A stretch of DNA of 64,000 bases, from NCBI RefSeq assembly GCF_008973485.1, contig NZ_CP031223.1, forward strand, positions 3,868,001 to 3,932,000, given 5' to 3'. The notes under the pieces were generated by a model, which ran no database searches, had not been told where the DNA came from, and saw nothing but the letters and a program-made list of their open reading frames with translations. Numbering within the stretch: position 1 is the first letter of the stretch; the number at the start of each line of letters is the position of its first letter. The translations under genes were made by a program, and so were the position numbers. Of the stretch, positions 15,906 through 24,171 are shown in pieces. The DNA comes from Psychrobacillus glaciei. GTDB lineage: Bacteria; Bacillota; Bacilli; Bacillales_A; Planococcaceae.

Positions 15906-17876
15906 ATGAATGAGCAACAAACCGTTGACGCTCAGGAAATATTAGAAAAATACGACAAAGAAAATCAGTTTCGAACTAAGATTGGCAAATGGGCATGGAT
16001 TGTCACATTTTTAGGAGTTTCTCTTACCGTGTTCCATCTATATACTGCATATTTCGGTACGCTCCCTTCCCAAAAGCAAGGTGCAGTCCACTTAGGAACC
16101 GCACTCGGAGTTATATTTTTACTGTATCCTTTAAAAAAGGGTATGCAGAAAATCCAGAAAACAGTTCCGTGGTATGATGTTTTGCTTGCCTTTACCGCGA
16201 TGTATGTAACTTATCATAAGATTTTTTTCTTTGATTCCATCCTGCAGAGTAGGATTTCCGGATATAGTTTACCCGATGTCATCATCTCAGTACTTGGTAT
16301 CGTTCTAGTACTTGAGGCAACAAGGAGAACGGTCGGCTTACCAATTGTTATTGTGGCCCTAGTTGCCATGCTATATGCGATTTTCGGAAATTTCGTTCCT
16401 ACACAAATTCTTTCGCATCCAGGCTTTTCATTCGATCGTACTGCAACGACACTTTGGTATAAGGAAAGCGGAATATTTGGAACACCAATTCAAATTTCAG
16501 CAAAGTTTATTTTCCTGTTCCTATTTTTTGGTGTAATGCTTGTGCAAACAAATATTGGAAAGTTTTTTAATGATCTAGCATTTGCCCTAACTGGTCGCTA
16601 TACAGGTGGAACAGCAAAAACTGCAGTAGTGGCAAGTGCATTACAAGGAACTGTTTCGGGAAGCTCGGTTGGTAATACGGTCGCAACCGGTTCTTTTACA
16701 ATTCCGATGATGAAGAAAGCGGGATTTAAACCTGAATTTGCTGGTGCGACGGAAGCCGCTGCATCAACCGGAGGTCAAATCATGCCCCCAATGATGGGGG
16801 CTGCTGCATTCATTATGATGGAATACTTAGGTGTTTCATATGGAGTCATTATGTTGGCAGCTGTCATTCCAGCAATTCTTTATTTTACGGGAATTTTCAT
16901 TGGGACACATTTTGAGGCTAAAAAGCTAAAAATAAACGGTTTGCCAAAATCCCAATTACCTTCCTTTAGAAAACTAATGAAGAGAAACTGGTTTATGCTA
17001 TTACCTTTGCTTATCATTATGGGAACAATTATGAATGGCTTCACACCACAGCGGGCGGCCCTTTTTGGAATTATCTCGGCATTTTTAGTTAGCCTTGTTC
17101 GAAAAGAAACAAGAATGTCATTCAGGCAGACGGTTAATGTTCTTGAACAAGGTACTAGAGTAGCACTTCCTGTCATTGCTGCTGTTGCAACTGCTGGTGT
17201 CATCGCAGGGGTCGTTAGTATGACTGGGCTAGGTTCAAAATTTGCTGCTGGTGTTATTGCTCTATCTAATGGTTATCTAATACTTGCACTATTCTTCACA
17301 ATGATTGCCTGCCTTATCTTAGGAATGGGGCTGCCAACAACAGCAAACTATGTCGTAACAGCAACCATCGCTGCCCCGGTGCTTATCAATGAATTCGGAG
17401 TGGCACCAATCGCGGCTCATATGTTCGTTTTCTACTTTGGCATTGCTGCCGATATTACCCCTCCTGTATGTCTTGCAGCATACGCGGCGGCTGGAATTGC
17501 GAGGGCCAATCCATTTAAGACAGGAATGAATGCAGTTAAACTAGCTATTGCAGCATTCATCGTTCCATATATTTTCATTTATAATCCGATTTTAGTTATG
17601 GTTGACGTAAAATTAAATATGTTAGTTTTTTCAGTTATAGCCTCCCTAATTGGGATGGTTGCTGTTAGTAGTTCAATGATTGGCTACTTTATACGAAATT
17701 CCAGGATTTGGGAGAGGATCGTTCTATTTGGAGCAGGTATTATGTTAATTGTACCTGAAATTGTAAGTAGCCTAATTGGTGTAGTCCTAATATTAGCAAT
17801 ATGGTTCATCCAAAGACAACGTACTGACGATGTATTTGAACCAGAAAGCTCATCAGTCAGTCAAGCTTTGTATTAA
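15906..17876 (+). CDS. TRAP transporter fused permease (4TM+12TM)
   Basis: The 656-residue protein fuses the small (DctQ-like) and large (DctM-like) TRAP subunits, the form that normally works with TAXI binding proteins. It has about 16-18 hydrophobic segments. Typical large-subunit landmarks are TAVVASALQGTVSGSSVGNT, EAAASTGGQIMPPMMGAAAF and LGMGLPTTANYVVTATIAAP. It imports organic acids or amino acids using the sodium or proton gradient. The gene starts 42 bases after the permuted binding protein, and the intact permease argues that the system is recent or still in use. Confidence 0.93.
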   Translation: MNEQQTVDAQEILEKYDKENQFRTKIGKWAWIVTFLGVSLTVFHLYTAYFGTLPSQKQGAVHLGTALGVIFLLYPLKKGMQKIQKTVPWYDVLLAFTAMYVTYHKIFFFDSILQSRISGYSLPDVIISVLGIVLVLEATRRTVGLPIVIVALVAMLYAIFGNFVPTQILSHPGFSFDRTATTLWYKESGIFGTPIQISAKFIFLFLFFGVMLVQTNIGKFFNDLAFALTGRYTGGTAKTAVVASALQGTVSGSSVGNTVATGSFTIPMMKKAGFKPEFAGATEAAASTGGQIMPPMMGAAAFIMMEYLGVSYGVIMLAAVIPAILYFTGIFIGTHFEAKKLKINGLPKSQLPSFRKLMKRNWFMLLPLLIIMGTIMNGFTPQRAALFGIISAFLVSLVRKETRMSFRQTVNVLEQGTRVALPVIAAVATAGVIAGVVSMTGLGSKFAAGVIALSNGYLILALFFTMIACLILGMGLPTTANYVVTATIAAPVLINEFGVAPIAAHMFVFYFGIAADITPPVCLAAYAAAGIARANPFKTGMNAVKLAIAAFIVPYIFIYNPILVMVDVKLNMLVFSVIASLIGMVAVSSSMIGYFIRNSRIWERIVLFGAGIMLIVPEIVSSLIGVVLILAIWFIQRQRTDDVFEPESSSVSQALY

Positions 17877-17883
17877 CACAAGA

Positions 17884-17930
17884 GTTACAAGTATATTAGT
17901 GGTGCTAGGCACAAGTAATATACTTGTAAC
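17884..17930. repeat. Palindromic repeat with TGGTGC-TAG-GCAC core (copy 3)
   Basis: Perfect outer arms GTTACAAGTATATTA (17884-17898) and its complement (17916-17930) enclose an imperfect core TGGTGCTAGGCAC. It lies 8 bases after the TRAP permease stop and probably also ends that transcript. The right arm ends in TTGTAAC, shared with copy 4. Confidence 0.7.
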
Positions 17931-18231
17931 AAAAATTAACGAAATATGTTATAATTCAGTTAATATCTTTGAAGGGACGATGGGTGGACAATGAAGTTCT
18001 AATCTTATTTCTCAGTGAAAGTTTTTTCTGCGATTTACTTGCGCAGTAACAAAATAAACTTTACGAAACGGAAATAGGATTAGTCTGCCCATTTTTCAAT
18101 TTTAATACGTTTAATTCCCTACATATTATCATTTTGTAGTGGCTTTTTGTGTATTCATTTAATGGTCAGTAATTAATCCTTCCGTATAAAATCGGAGGGA
18201 TTTTTTTATTCCTCCAAAGGGAGAGGATATT
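17924..18231 (+). promoter_or_regulatory. ABC-F leader: extended -10 promoter, three-codon uORF and attenuator
   Basis: An extended -10 TGTTATAAT (17947-17955) starts a leader of about 270 bases. A mini-ORF MKF-stop lies at 17991-18002. Segment 1 (17999-18011, CTAATCTTATTTC) pairs with segment 2 (18071-18083, GAAATAGGATTAG, 12 of 13). Segment 3 (18174-18184) pairs with segment 4 (18193-18201) to form a terminator with a T7 run, 25 bases before the ABC-F start. Segment 2 can instead pair with segment 3 (AGGATTA with TAATCCT). A ribosome stalled on the mini-ORF would cover segment 1 and allow read-through. The mechanism is inferred from these pairings and from known ABC-F genes. Confidence 0.75.
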
Positions 18232-19887
18232 ATGACACTACACGGTAAGTTAGTAGATATATGTATCATGTATGGAGAAAAAGTTATTTTAGAAAGTTTA
18301 AAAGCCGATATTGGTACTGGGGCAGTTATTGGTATTGTGGGAGGAAATGGTGAGGGTAAGTCCTCCCTCCTTTCTATACTTGCAAATGAGGCTGCTCCCA
18401 CGATGGGACAAATTGAATGGTTTGGTACTCAACCGACTATTAGTTACTTTAAACAAGAGGATGATCAATTTCATAAAACTGGTTATGTATACGATGAAAG
18501 GGAATACTTTAGTAAATGGTCTGTTCCTCATGAGCGTGATTATACGCAACTTAGTGGTGGAGAGAAAATGAAGAGAAGATTGTCTCGTGTATTTGCGGAA
18601 AAGGCTCAACTCCTTTTATTAGATGAACCTACTAACCATTTAGATCAAGAAAGTTTATCTTTCCTAAAAAAGCAAATACACTCCTACCAAGGAACAATTA
18701 TTTTAGTGTCTCATGACCGATATTTTTTAGACGAGGTAGCTGAATGGATTTGGGAAGTAGAAAACAAAAAGTTAACGGTCTATGCTGGAAATTACACTTC
18801 TTACAGACAAAAGAAGGAAGAAAACAGATTAACCCAACAACGACTCTATGATGGACAACAATCAAAAATCCAACAAGTAGAAAAACAAATATCGGACCTT
18901 AAAAACTGGTCATCCAAAGCACATGCAGATTCAACTAAACATGAATTTAATAAAGAATATTATCGTGTCAAGGCTAAGAAAATGGATGTTCAAATTCGTT
19001 CCAAAAAGAAACGGTTAGAATTGGAACTTTCTAAAAATACTATAGAGAAACCTGAAGAAGAAAAAGAAGTGATTTTTTCAATAGAAGGAAATAAGAAAAA
19101 GGGGAAACGTGTTTTAGAAGCCAAAAGTATTTCCAAAAGCTTCGAGGACAAACTATTATTTCAAAACGCTTCCTTTACTATACAATCTCAAGAACGGATT
19201 GGCATCATCGGTTCTAACGGAAGTGGTAAGTCGACATTTTTCCACATGTTATTAGGAGAAGAAAGTGTACAAGGAGAACTTTGGAAATCGGAAGCCATGA
19301 ATATTGGCTATTTACGTCAGACGGTATTCGACTTGCCAGAGGATAAAACCCCTTTTGAATTTTTTGTACCATCTGATTTTGAAACAAGAGGGCAAATTCA
19401 AACACTTATGATGAATTTAGGCTTCTCAAAGGAACACTGGTCTCGTCCGATTTATACAATGAGTATGGGTGAACGAGTAAAGTTAAAACTAATGGAGTTT
19501 ATGTTAGATAAAAAAGATGTGCTGCTTTTAGATGAACCAACAAACCATTTGGACCTTTCTTCTAGAGAGCAATTGGAGAAGACCCTCTCCGCTTATCCTG
19601 GAACTATTTTGTTAGTCACGCACGACCGTTACTTCTTAGAAAAACTAACTAATAAACTGCTTGTCTTTGAAAACAACACGATTCGAAAAGTAGAAATGAG
19701 CTATAAAGAGTGGATGCATAAAAATGATGAATCTTCTCTAGAAAAAGATCTATTGAAATTAGAAACCGAACAACAAGCCGTATTAGGATTACTCAGTTAC
19801 ATGAAGAAAAATGATCCTAAATACACCGAATTAGACCAAAAATTTATGACACTGTCTAAACAAATAAACGAATTAAAGAAAAAATAA
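18232..19887 (+). CDS. vmlR: ABC-F ribosomal protection protein, VmlR/Vga-like
   Basis: The 551-residue protein has two ABC ATPase domains and no membrane part. The Walker A motifs are GGNGEGKSS (about 37-45) and GSNGSGKST (about 327-335), both with LSGGEK/MSMGER signatures and LLLDEPTNHLD Walker B motifs. The inter-domain linker includes LKNWSSKAHADSTK and KEYYRVKAKKMD, closely like the VmlR linker that reaches the peptidyl-transferase centre and displaces streptogramin A, lincosamide or pleuromutilin drugs. The C-terminal helical extension ends in KQINELKKK. GGGAGAGG precedes the ATG. A leader attenuator lies upstream. Confidence 0.9.
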   Translation: MTLHGKLVDICIMYGEKVILESLKADIGTGAVIGIVGGNGEGKSSLLSILANEAAPTMGQIEWFGTQPTISYFKQEDDQFHKTGYVYDEREYFSKWSVPHERDYTQLSGGEKMKRRLSRVFAEKAQLLLLDEPTNHLDQESLSFLKKQIHSYQGTIILVSHDRYFLDEVAEWIWEVENKKLTVYAGNYTSYRQKKEENRLTQQRLYDGQQSKIQQVEKQISDLKNWSSKAHADSTKHEFNKEYYRVKAKKMDVQIRSKKKRLELELSKNTIEKPEEEKEVIFSIEGNKKKGKRVLEAKSISKSFEDKLLFQNASFTIQSQERIGIIGSNGSGKSTFFHMLLGEESVQGELWKSEAMNIGYLRQTVFDLPEDKTPFEFFVPSDFETRGQIQTLMMNLGFSKEHWSRPIYTMSMGERVKLKLMEFMLDKKDVLLLDEPTNHLDLSSREQLEKTLSAYPGTILLVTHDRYFLEKLTNKLLVFENNTIRKVEMSYKEWMHKNDESSLEKDLLKLETEQQAVLGLLSYMKKNDPKYTELDQKFMTLSKQINELKKK

Positions 19888-19893
19888 CTCCAA

Positions 19894-19927
19894 AAGCTAT
19901 CCTAGAAGTTTTAGGATAGCTTCTTTT
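19894..19927 (+). terminator. Terminator after the ABC-F gene
   Basis: An 11-bp perfect stem AAGCTATCCTA (19894-19904) with its complement (19912-19922) is followed by CTTTTATT. Confidence 0.85.
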
Positions 19928-19930
19928 ATT

Positions 19931-19971
19931 ACAAGTTTGTTACTGGTGCCTGGCACCAGTAACAAACTTGT
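19931..19971. repeat. 41-bp perfect palindrome with GGTGCC-T-GGCACC core (copy 4)
   Basis: Arms of 20 bp (19931-19950, ACAAGTTTGTTACTGGTGCC, and its complement 19952-19971) around a single T. It lies in the convergent gap after the ABC-F gene. This is the most complete member of the repeat family in the window. Confidence 0.85.
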
Positions 19972-20019
19972 AACACACTATAATTTTTCGTCAATTTGTT
20001 TAGCAGTTTCTCCATTTGT

Positions 20020-20433
20020 TTAATCCAAGTTCAATATACTTTTTAACATCTGAACGTTTTTTTCATCTAGTTTTCCAAGTGAATTCGCATCGCGATTAAT
20101 AATCGTCGCCGTCCCATTTTGATTAAACCATATGAAGTATCCATCTAATAATTCAGGCATATTTTCTTCAACTTCCATAAACAAAACTACTTTTATATCT
20201 GCTTTCCTCACCATTTCTGCTTTTACATTTTGTTCCCATACTATTTGTTCAAACGCTTTACTTAAGACATCCACCCCTGACTTATCTGAGATAATCACTT
20301 CTTCCTCATACTGTTCGACTGCATTTACTTTATAAACATCCACTCGAGTTAGTACGTTCTTATCCTCTTCCTCACTACATCCTGTTAATAATAGAATGAA
20401 AAAGATGAAGAAAGGTGTAAACCATCTTTTCAA
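20020..20433 (-). CDS. Small lipoprotein of unknown function
   Basis: The 137-residue protein starts at TTG 20433, seven bases after GGAGGG. The longer reading would place the start within that ribosome site. The signal sequence KRWFTPFFIFFILLLTGC ends in a lipobox (Cys19), so it should be anchored outside the membrane. The mature part (RVDVYKVN, FLMEVEENMPELLDGYFIWFNQNGTATIINRD) has no domain I recognise. It is the last gene of a five-gene minus-strand run starting at 22491. Confidence 0.75.
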   Translation of the reverse strand: MKRWFTPFFIFFILLLTGCSEEEDKNVLTRVDVYKVNAVEQYEEEVIISDKSGVDVLSKAFEQIVWEQNVKAEMVRKADIKVVLFMEVEENMPELLDGYFIWFNQNGTATIINRDANSLGKLDEKNVQMLKSILNLD

Positions 20434-20453
20434 GATTAAACCCTCCAAATTTC

Positions 20454-20831
20454 TTATTCATGACGAAAATCAAATTTATCTCGAAGGACATCTAATACAT
20501 GACCATTAATAACGACAGTATCATTGTCTACCCAAGAAATGTCCGCTGACTCCTCACGGTAATTCCAGTAAATATTTTTCTTCCTTCCCTTTTCATCATT
20601 AAATACCAGTTCACCCCGGATTGCATAGCTTGTTGTAGCCCCCCCGTCTGAAATGTAAGCTCTTAAAGTATACTTACCATTTGGAGAGAATTCTTCGGTC
20701 AAAAAATCTCCTTTAGGCAACCTATTCATATCAAAAAAAGCCCAATAGACTCCAAAACTTACTAGCACACCAATTATTGAAATAGGAACTGCTAATACTA
20801 GTAGAGTTATCTTTATCTTTCTCTTTATCAT
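20454..20831 (-). CDS. DUF5412-like membrane-anchored protein
   Basis: The 125-residue protein has one N-terminal membrane segment (about residues 8-30) and an extracytoplasmic beta-rich domain: SPNGKYTLRAYISDGGATTSYAIRGELV and KKNIYWNYREESADISWVDNDTVVING. This pattern fits the DUF5412 family of Bacillales, whose function is unknown. It lies 20 bases upstream of the lipoprotein gene and 10 bases downstream of the 244-residue gene, so all are probably on one transcript. Confidence 0.75.
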   Translation of the reverse strand: MIKRKIKITLLVLAVPISIIGVLVSFGVYWAFFDMNRLPKGDFLTEEFSPNGKYTLRAYISDGGATTSYAIRGELVFNDEKGRKKNIYWNYREESADISWVDNDTVVINGHVLDVLRDKFDFRHE

Positions 20832-20841
20832 GTTTCCGCCT

Positions 20842-21576
20842 CTACTTCCCTACTTTCATAGCTGTTTGACTTATAATTAAACTAAGATTTAAACGACTGT
20901 ACCATCTTTCAGACTCACTAACATTTCGGTTCAAGCCATTTATTTCTTCTTGATACTCTAATCCTTCTACAGCACAATAAGCCACTTGTCGTTTCGCAAT
21001 TCTTAATGCAATCATTGCCCATTCCGCATCCGTCATCTTTTCTTTAGAATATTGATTAATGAAATCGGCACTGATTCTAGAAAATGCACATGAACCTGCA
21101 GTTACATCTGCATCTTTTCCTAGTTCTATTGAAAAAATTCTATTCGTAATTTTTTCTGTTTCTATCCATTCAATAGGGTGAGTATTCATTGCTCTTTCTG
21201 TCCGACCAATTATCAAATAATCATGATTTGGAATATCTTCAACTACTTCCTTCAACTCAGTTATATAATTTTTTCCCCATGTTAATAACCTATCAAAGTC
21301 GCAGTAATGATAATGCTGACTTTCCCCGGTAAGTGCAAATTTTAATGCTTCCCTTCTTGCATATGCTGCTCCATTTTTAGGGATGATTTTATACTTAAAT
21401 TTACTTTTTTCTATTTCTTTTATTAGATCCAAGGAGGATTCTTCACTAATTGTAATAAATAGCTTTGAATATATTGCCTCCAAAGTATATTGCAACTCTT
21501 TAAAGATTTTGATATTTCTTCCCTCAGGGTCATGCGTTACTGTAACTAGCGCCGTTGTTAACAAAGATCCCTTCAT
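20842..21576 (-). CDS. Probable glycosyltransferase-like (GT-A fold) protein
   Basis: The 244-residue protein opens with LLTTALVTVTHDPEGRNIKIFKEL and later has YHYCDFDRLLTWGKNY, resembling the strand and the D-x-D region of family GT-A enzymes. LIIGRTERAMNTHP and DVTAGSCAFSR then resemble substrate-site segments. No signal peptide is present. The start overlaps the end of the NUDIX gene by four bases (ATGA), so the two are co-translated. I do not recognise a specific family. A role in modifying a sugar nucleotide together with the NUDIX enzyme is conceivable but unproven. Confidence 0.55.
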   Translation of the reverse strand: MKGSLLTTALVTVTHDPEGRNIKIFKELQYTLEAIYSKLFITISEESSLDLIKEIEKSKFKYKIIPKNGAAYARREALKFALTGESQHYHYCDFDRLLTWGKNYITELKEVVEDIPNHDYLIIGRTERAMNTHPIEWIETEKITNRIFSIELGKDADVTAGSCAFSRISADFINQYSKEKMTDAEWAMIALRIAKRQVAYCAVEGLEYQEEINGLNRNVSESERWYSRLNLSLIISQTAMKVGK

Positions 21577-22037
21577 TCCAATCTACCAAGTAAATTGTAC
21601 GGACTCACTTCCCATGTTTCATAAGGGATAAAATTTACTGACTTCATAGCATCCAATGTACGTGATCTCATATGTGGACGTGTGATAAATTGTTCAATAT
21701 TTATCTCTGTTAATTTAACAAACTTAGCTTCTTTTATTTCTTCAGGTTGGATTTTCAATTCGCCACTTACATATTCTGCTTTGAAAATAACAGATAGAAT
21801 ATGTTTTGTTACATTATAATAAATACCTGTAATTCCAAGAGGTCGTACGACAATCCCTGTTTCCTCTAGTATTTCCCGATATACTGCTTCATCTAAAGGT
21901 TCCCCTACTTCTACCTGTCCTCCTGGTGCTTCCCATGTATCTGAACGCCAATGTGTTTTAACTAATAAAACTTCCCCATTATCATTTGTAACATAAGCAG
22001 AAACTGCGATTATATGCTTCGGATGCTCATTTACCAT
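21573..22037 (-). CDS. NUDIX hydrolase
   Basis: The 154-residue protein has a clear Nudix box (GGQVEVGEPLDEAVYREILEETGI, about residues 38-61). I use ATG 22037, eight bases after AAGGAG. An ATG at 22043 is only two bases from that site. It overlaps the upstream membrane-protein gene by 11 bases and the downstream glycosyltransferase-like gene by 4 bases, showing a tightly packed operon. The substrate is unknown. Confidence 0.85.
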   Translation of the reverse strand: MVNEHPKHIIAVSAYVTNDNGEVLLVKTHWRSDTWEAPGGQVEVGEPLDEAVYREILEETGIVVRPLGITGIYYNVTKHILSVIFKAEYVSGELKIQPEEIKEAKFVKLTEINIEQFITRPHMRSRTLDAMKSVNFIPYETWEVSPYNLLGRLE

Positions 22038-22491
22038 TTTCATTTCTCCTTTTACTAATAAAATAAATGCTCAAAATAGCAATTAACAAAGTTATTAGTG
22101 TCCATAAAATAATAGTCGAAGAACTTTTCTGCAGAATGTCGTATATATTTCTAGCGTATTCTCCATCCCTAGCTGCTTTAATGTATTTTCCCTTTTCATC
22201 TTTTATTGCAATTGCCTCATCTGTGTTAAATCCAACTATTGAATAGTATTTAGTCCCTTTCGGATAGACATTTGAAAAGTTACCAGAATAAGTCCCTTCC
22301 CTATCCGAATACCTGGTCACATGTCCGATTTCTTTTTCTACCTCATTTACAATTTCATCCGTTATGACATAAACATATCCATCCCAAACGACAAATGCAT
22401 ATGCCCAATCCGCTAGTGTTTTAGATGGAAATAAAATCGATGCAAATAAGGTAAAAATGATTGCATAAGAAATTAAGGACTTATCTTTCAT
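22027..22491 (-). CDS. Exported protein with C-terminal membrane anchor
   Basis: The 154-residue protein has an N-terminal signal-like segment (ISYAIIFTLFASILFPSKTLA) and a C-terminal membrane segment (TIILWTLITLLIAILSIYFI) followed by a basic tail SKRRNENGK, so the middle (about 28-120) lies outside the cell. The middle contains WDGYVYVITDEIV and KGTKYYSIVGFNTDEAIAIKD, with no family I can name. It is the first gene of the five-gene run down to 20020. Confidence 0.7.
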   Translation of the reverse strand: MKDKSLISYAIIFTLFASILFPSKTLADWAYAFVVWDGYVYVITDEIVNEVEKEIGHVTRYSDREGTYSGNFSNVYPKGTKYYSIVGFNTDEAIAIKDEKGKYIKAARDGEYARNIYDILQKSSSTIILWTLITLLIAILSIYFISKRRNENGK

Positions 22492-22592
22492 TCCATATCC
22501 ACCTCTTTATGGTATTGGACGTTCTATATTGGTTTCAGTTCCACTTTTTACTTATATTGGTTGACGCAATTTATAGATTACAACTAAACCCT

Positions 22593-22697
22593 GGGGTTTT
22601 ATGGGATACCTCAGGGATTTTCTGAGATACTCCTGTGTTTTCTGAGATACCTCAGGGATTTTCTGAGATACTCCCAAGATTTTCTGAGATAACCCCC
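22593..22697. repeat. Five ~21-bp tandem repeats
   Basis: Units begin at 22593, 22614, 22635, 22655 and 22676. The consensus is GGGATTTTCTGAGATACYYC, and the first unit is the most divergent. They lie in the 280-base gap between the exported-protein operon and the YebC gene. No reading frame is evident. The unit contains a near-palindrome, TGAGATACCTCA. Confidence 0.8.
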
Positions 22698-22727
22698 TTT
22701 TTTAAAATAAATCTAAGACACAAAAAA

Positions 22728-22775
22728 AAGGCTGTCTCCCAGTAGAAAACCTACTGATCAGACAACCTTTTTCTC
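22728..22775. terminator. Terminator of the YebC-family gene
   Basis: Long stem with AAGGCTGTCT/AGACAACCTT outer arms and CAGTAG/CTACTG inner arms, A-run on the left and T-run on the right. It directly follows the stop at 22778 on the minus strand. Confidence 0.75.
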
Positions 22776-22777
22776 TA

Positions 22778-23497
22778 TTATTCTCCTAAGTCTACGTTGT
22801 GGTAAACTTGTTGAACGTCTTCTAAATCTTCAATTGCGTCAATCATTTTCTCAAATTGCGCTTGAGCATCCGCATCTAATGCGATGTCATTTTGAGCAAG
22901 CATTGTCAGCTCGGCTACTGTAAAATCTGTTACGCCAGCTGAACGTAATGCCTCTTGTACTGCATGGAATTGATCTGGATCAGCGTAAACGATGACGGAA
23001 TCTTCTTCTTCTAAAATGTCGCGAGCATCTACGTCCGCTTCCATCAATATTTCTAAAACATCGTCCGCTGTTTTTCCTTCAAGACCAATAACAGCAGTTG
23101 CATCGAACATATAAGCAACAGAACCGCTGACACCCATGTTGCCGCCATTTTTACCAAATGCAGCACGCACATCCGATGCAGTACGGTTTACGTTATTTGT
23201 TAACGCATCCACGATTACCATAGAACCACTTGGACCGAAACCTTCATAACGAAGCTCATCATAGCTTTCTTCTGATCCGCCTTTTGCTTTTTCAATTGCT
23301 TTATCAATAATATGCTTCGGCACACTGTATGTTTTTGCACGTTCCAATACTACTTTCAATGCTTGGTTAGAAGTAGGATCTGGTTCACCTTGTCTTGCAG
23401 CTACATATATTTCACGTCCAAATTTCGCGTATATACGGCTAGTATTTGCGTCTTTGGAAGCTTTCTTTTCTTTAATATTATTCCACTTACGACCCAT
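22778..23497 (-). CDS. yeeI: YebC/PmpR (TACO1) family protein
   Basis: The 239-residue protein begins [30 protein letters not shown], the standard start of the YebC family, and has the helical N-terminal domain followed by two alpha-beta domains ([38 protein letters not shown]). Members were described as transcription regulators, and recent work assigns some to relieving ribosome stalling. The form with a W in GRKWNN and lacking the AGHSKWANI start resembles B. subtilis YeeI. It is monocistronic with a terminator downstream. Confidence 0.9.
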   Translation of the reverse strand: MGRKWNNIKEKKASKDANTSRIYAKFGREIYVAARQGEPDPTSNQALKVVLERAKTYSVPKHIIDKAIEKAKGGSEESYDELRYEGFGPSGSMVIVDALTNNVNRTASDVRAAFGKNGGNMGVSGSVAYMFDATAVIGLEGKTADDVLEILMEADVDARDILEEEDSVIVYADPDQFHAVQEALRSAGVTDFTVAELTMLAQNDIALDADAQAQFEKMIDAIEDLEDVQQVYHNVDLGE

Positions 23498-23605
23498 AAA
23501 GTCCCACTCTCTTCCGATTAAGTTTCTACTTGAATTTACACTGTGTTATTATACATTAATTTCATATTAAGTAGCAAAGGAAAATACATTAACTTCCATA
23601 TATTA

Positions 23606-24034
23606 TCAATTATCTGGATATAATTTTTGTAAAAACGTAATAGATTGTGTAATCATTTCTTTTAAAACATCTACTTCGATATCATCTACTTTATTAATAT
23701 ATACACATGATTTCCCTGAAGTATACTTCCCAAATCGTTTTAAGCTTTCTTCACGAGTCGTATCACCTGTTGCAAAATAAAGACTAATCTTGGCTTTTCT
23801 TGGAGAGAACCCAACAAGAGGTGCATCCCCTTCGTGACCGGTCGCATATTGATAATGATACGTCCCGAAACCAATAATACTTGGCCCCCACATTTTCGCT
23901 TCATAACCTGATGTTTCTTCAAAAATCTCTAAAAGTTTGTAAGCATCTGCTCGTTTCTTCAGACTATCCACTTTTTCGATAAACTCTACAACATCATGAT
24001 CCGTCTCTTTCGTCTTTTGCTCATATTTAGCCAT
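23606..24034 (-). CDS. DUF1801 domain protein
   Basis: The 142-residue protein shows the DUF1801 pattern: helical N-terminus, YEAKMWGPSIIGFGTYHYQYATG (about residues 45-67), GFSPRKAKISLYF, and GKSCVYINKVDDIEVDVLKEMI near the end. The fold is similar to YdhG/frataxin-like proteins and the function is unknown. It is a single gene with its own ribosome site (AAGGAGG). Nothing nearby suggests a pathway. Confidence 0.82.
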   Translation of the reverse strand: MAKYEQKTKETDHDVVEFIEKVDSLKKRADAYKLLEIFEETSGYEAKMWGPSIIGFGTYHYQYATGHEGDAPLVGFSPRKAKISLYFATGDTTREESLKRFGKYTSGKSCVYINKVDDIEVDVLKEMITQSITFLQKLYPDN

Positions 24035-24171
24035 ACATTGACCTCCTTAAGAATTTTGTTTTGTAGTAGCATCTTATAATCTTCTAGAAGTCTCCTGTAA
24101 TTCCTCTATTTATCTGTGATGGTTGATGACAAAAAGGAGCATTCCATTTTTATGAATGCCCCTTCTTTCAG

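Noticed and set aside
22593-22697. Tandem repeats considered as a CRISPR array
   Set aside because: The units are directly adjacent with no spacers, and there is no cas gene in the window.
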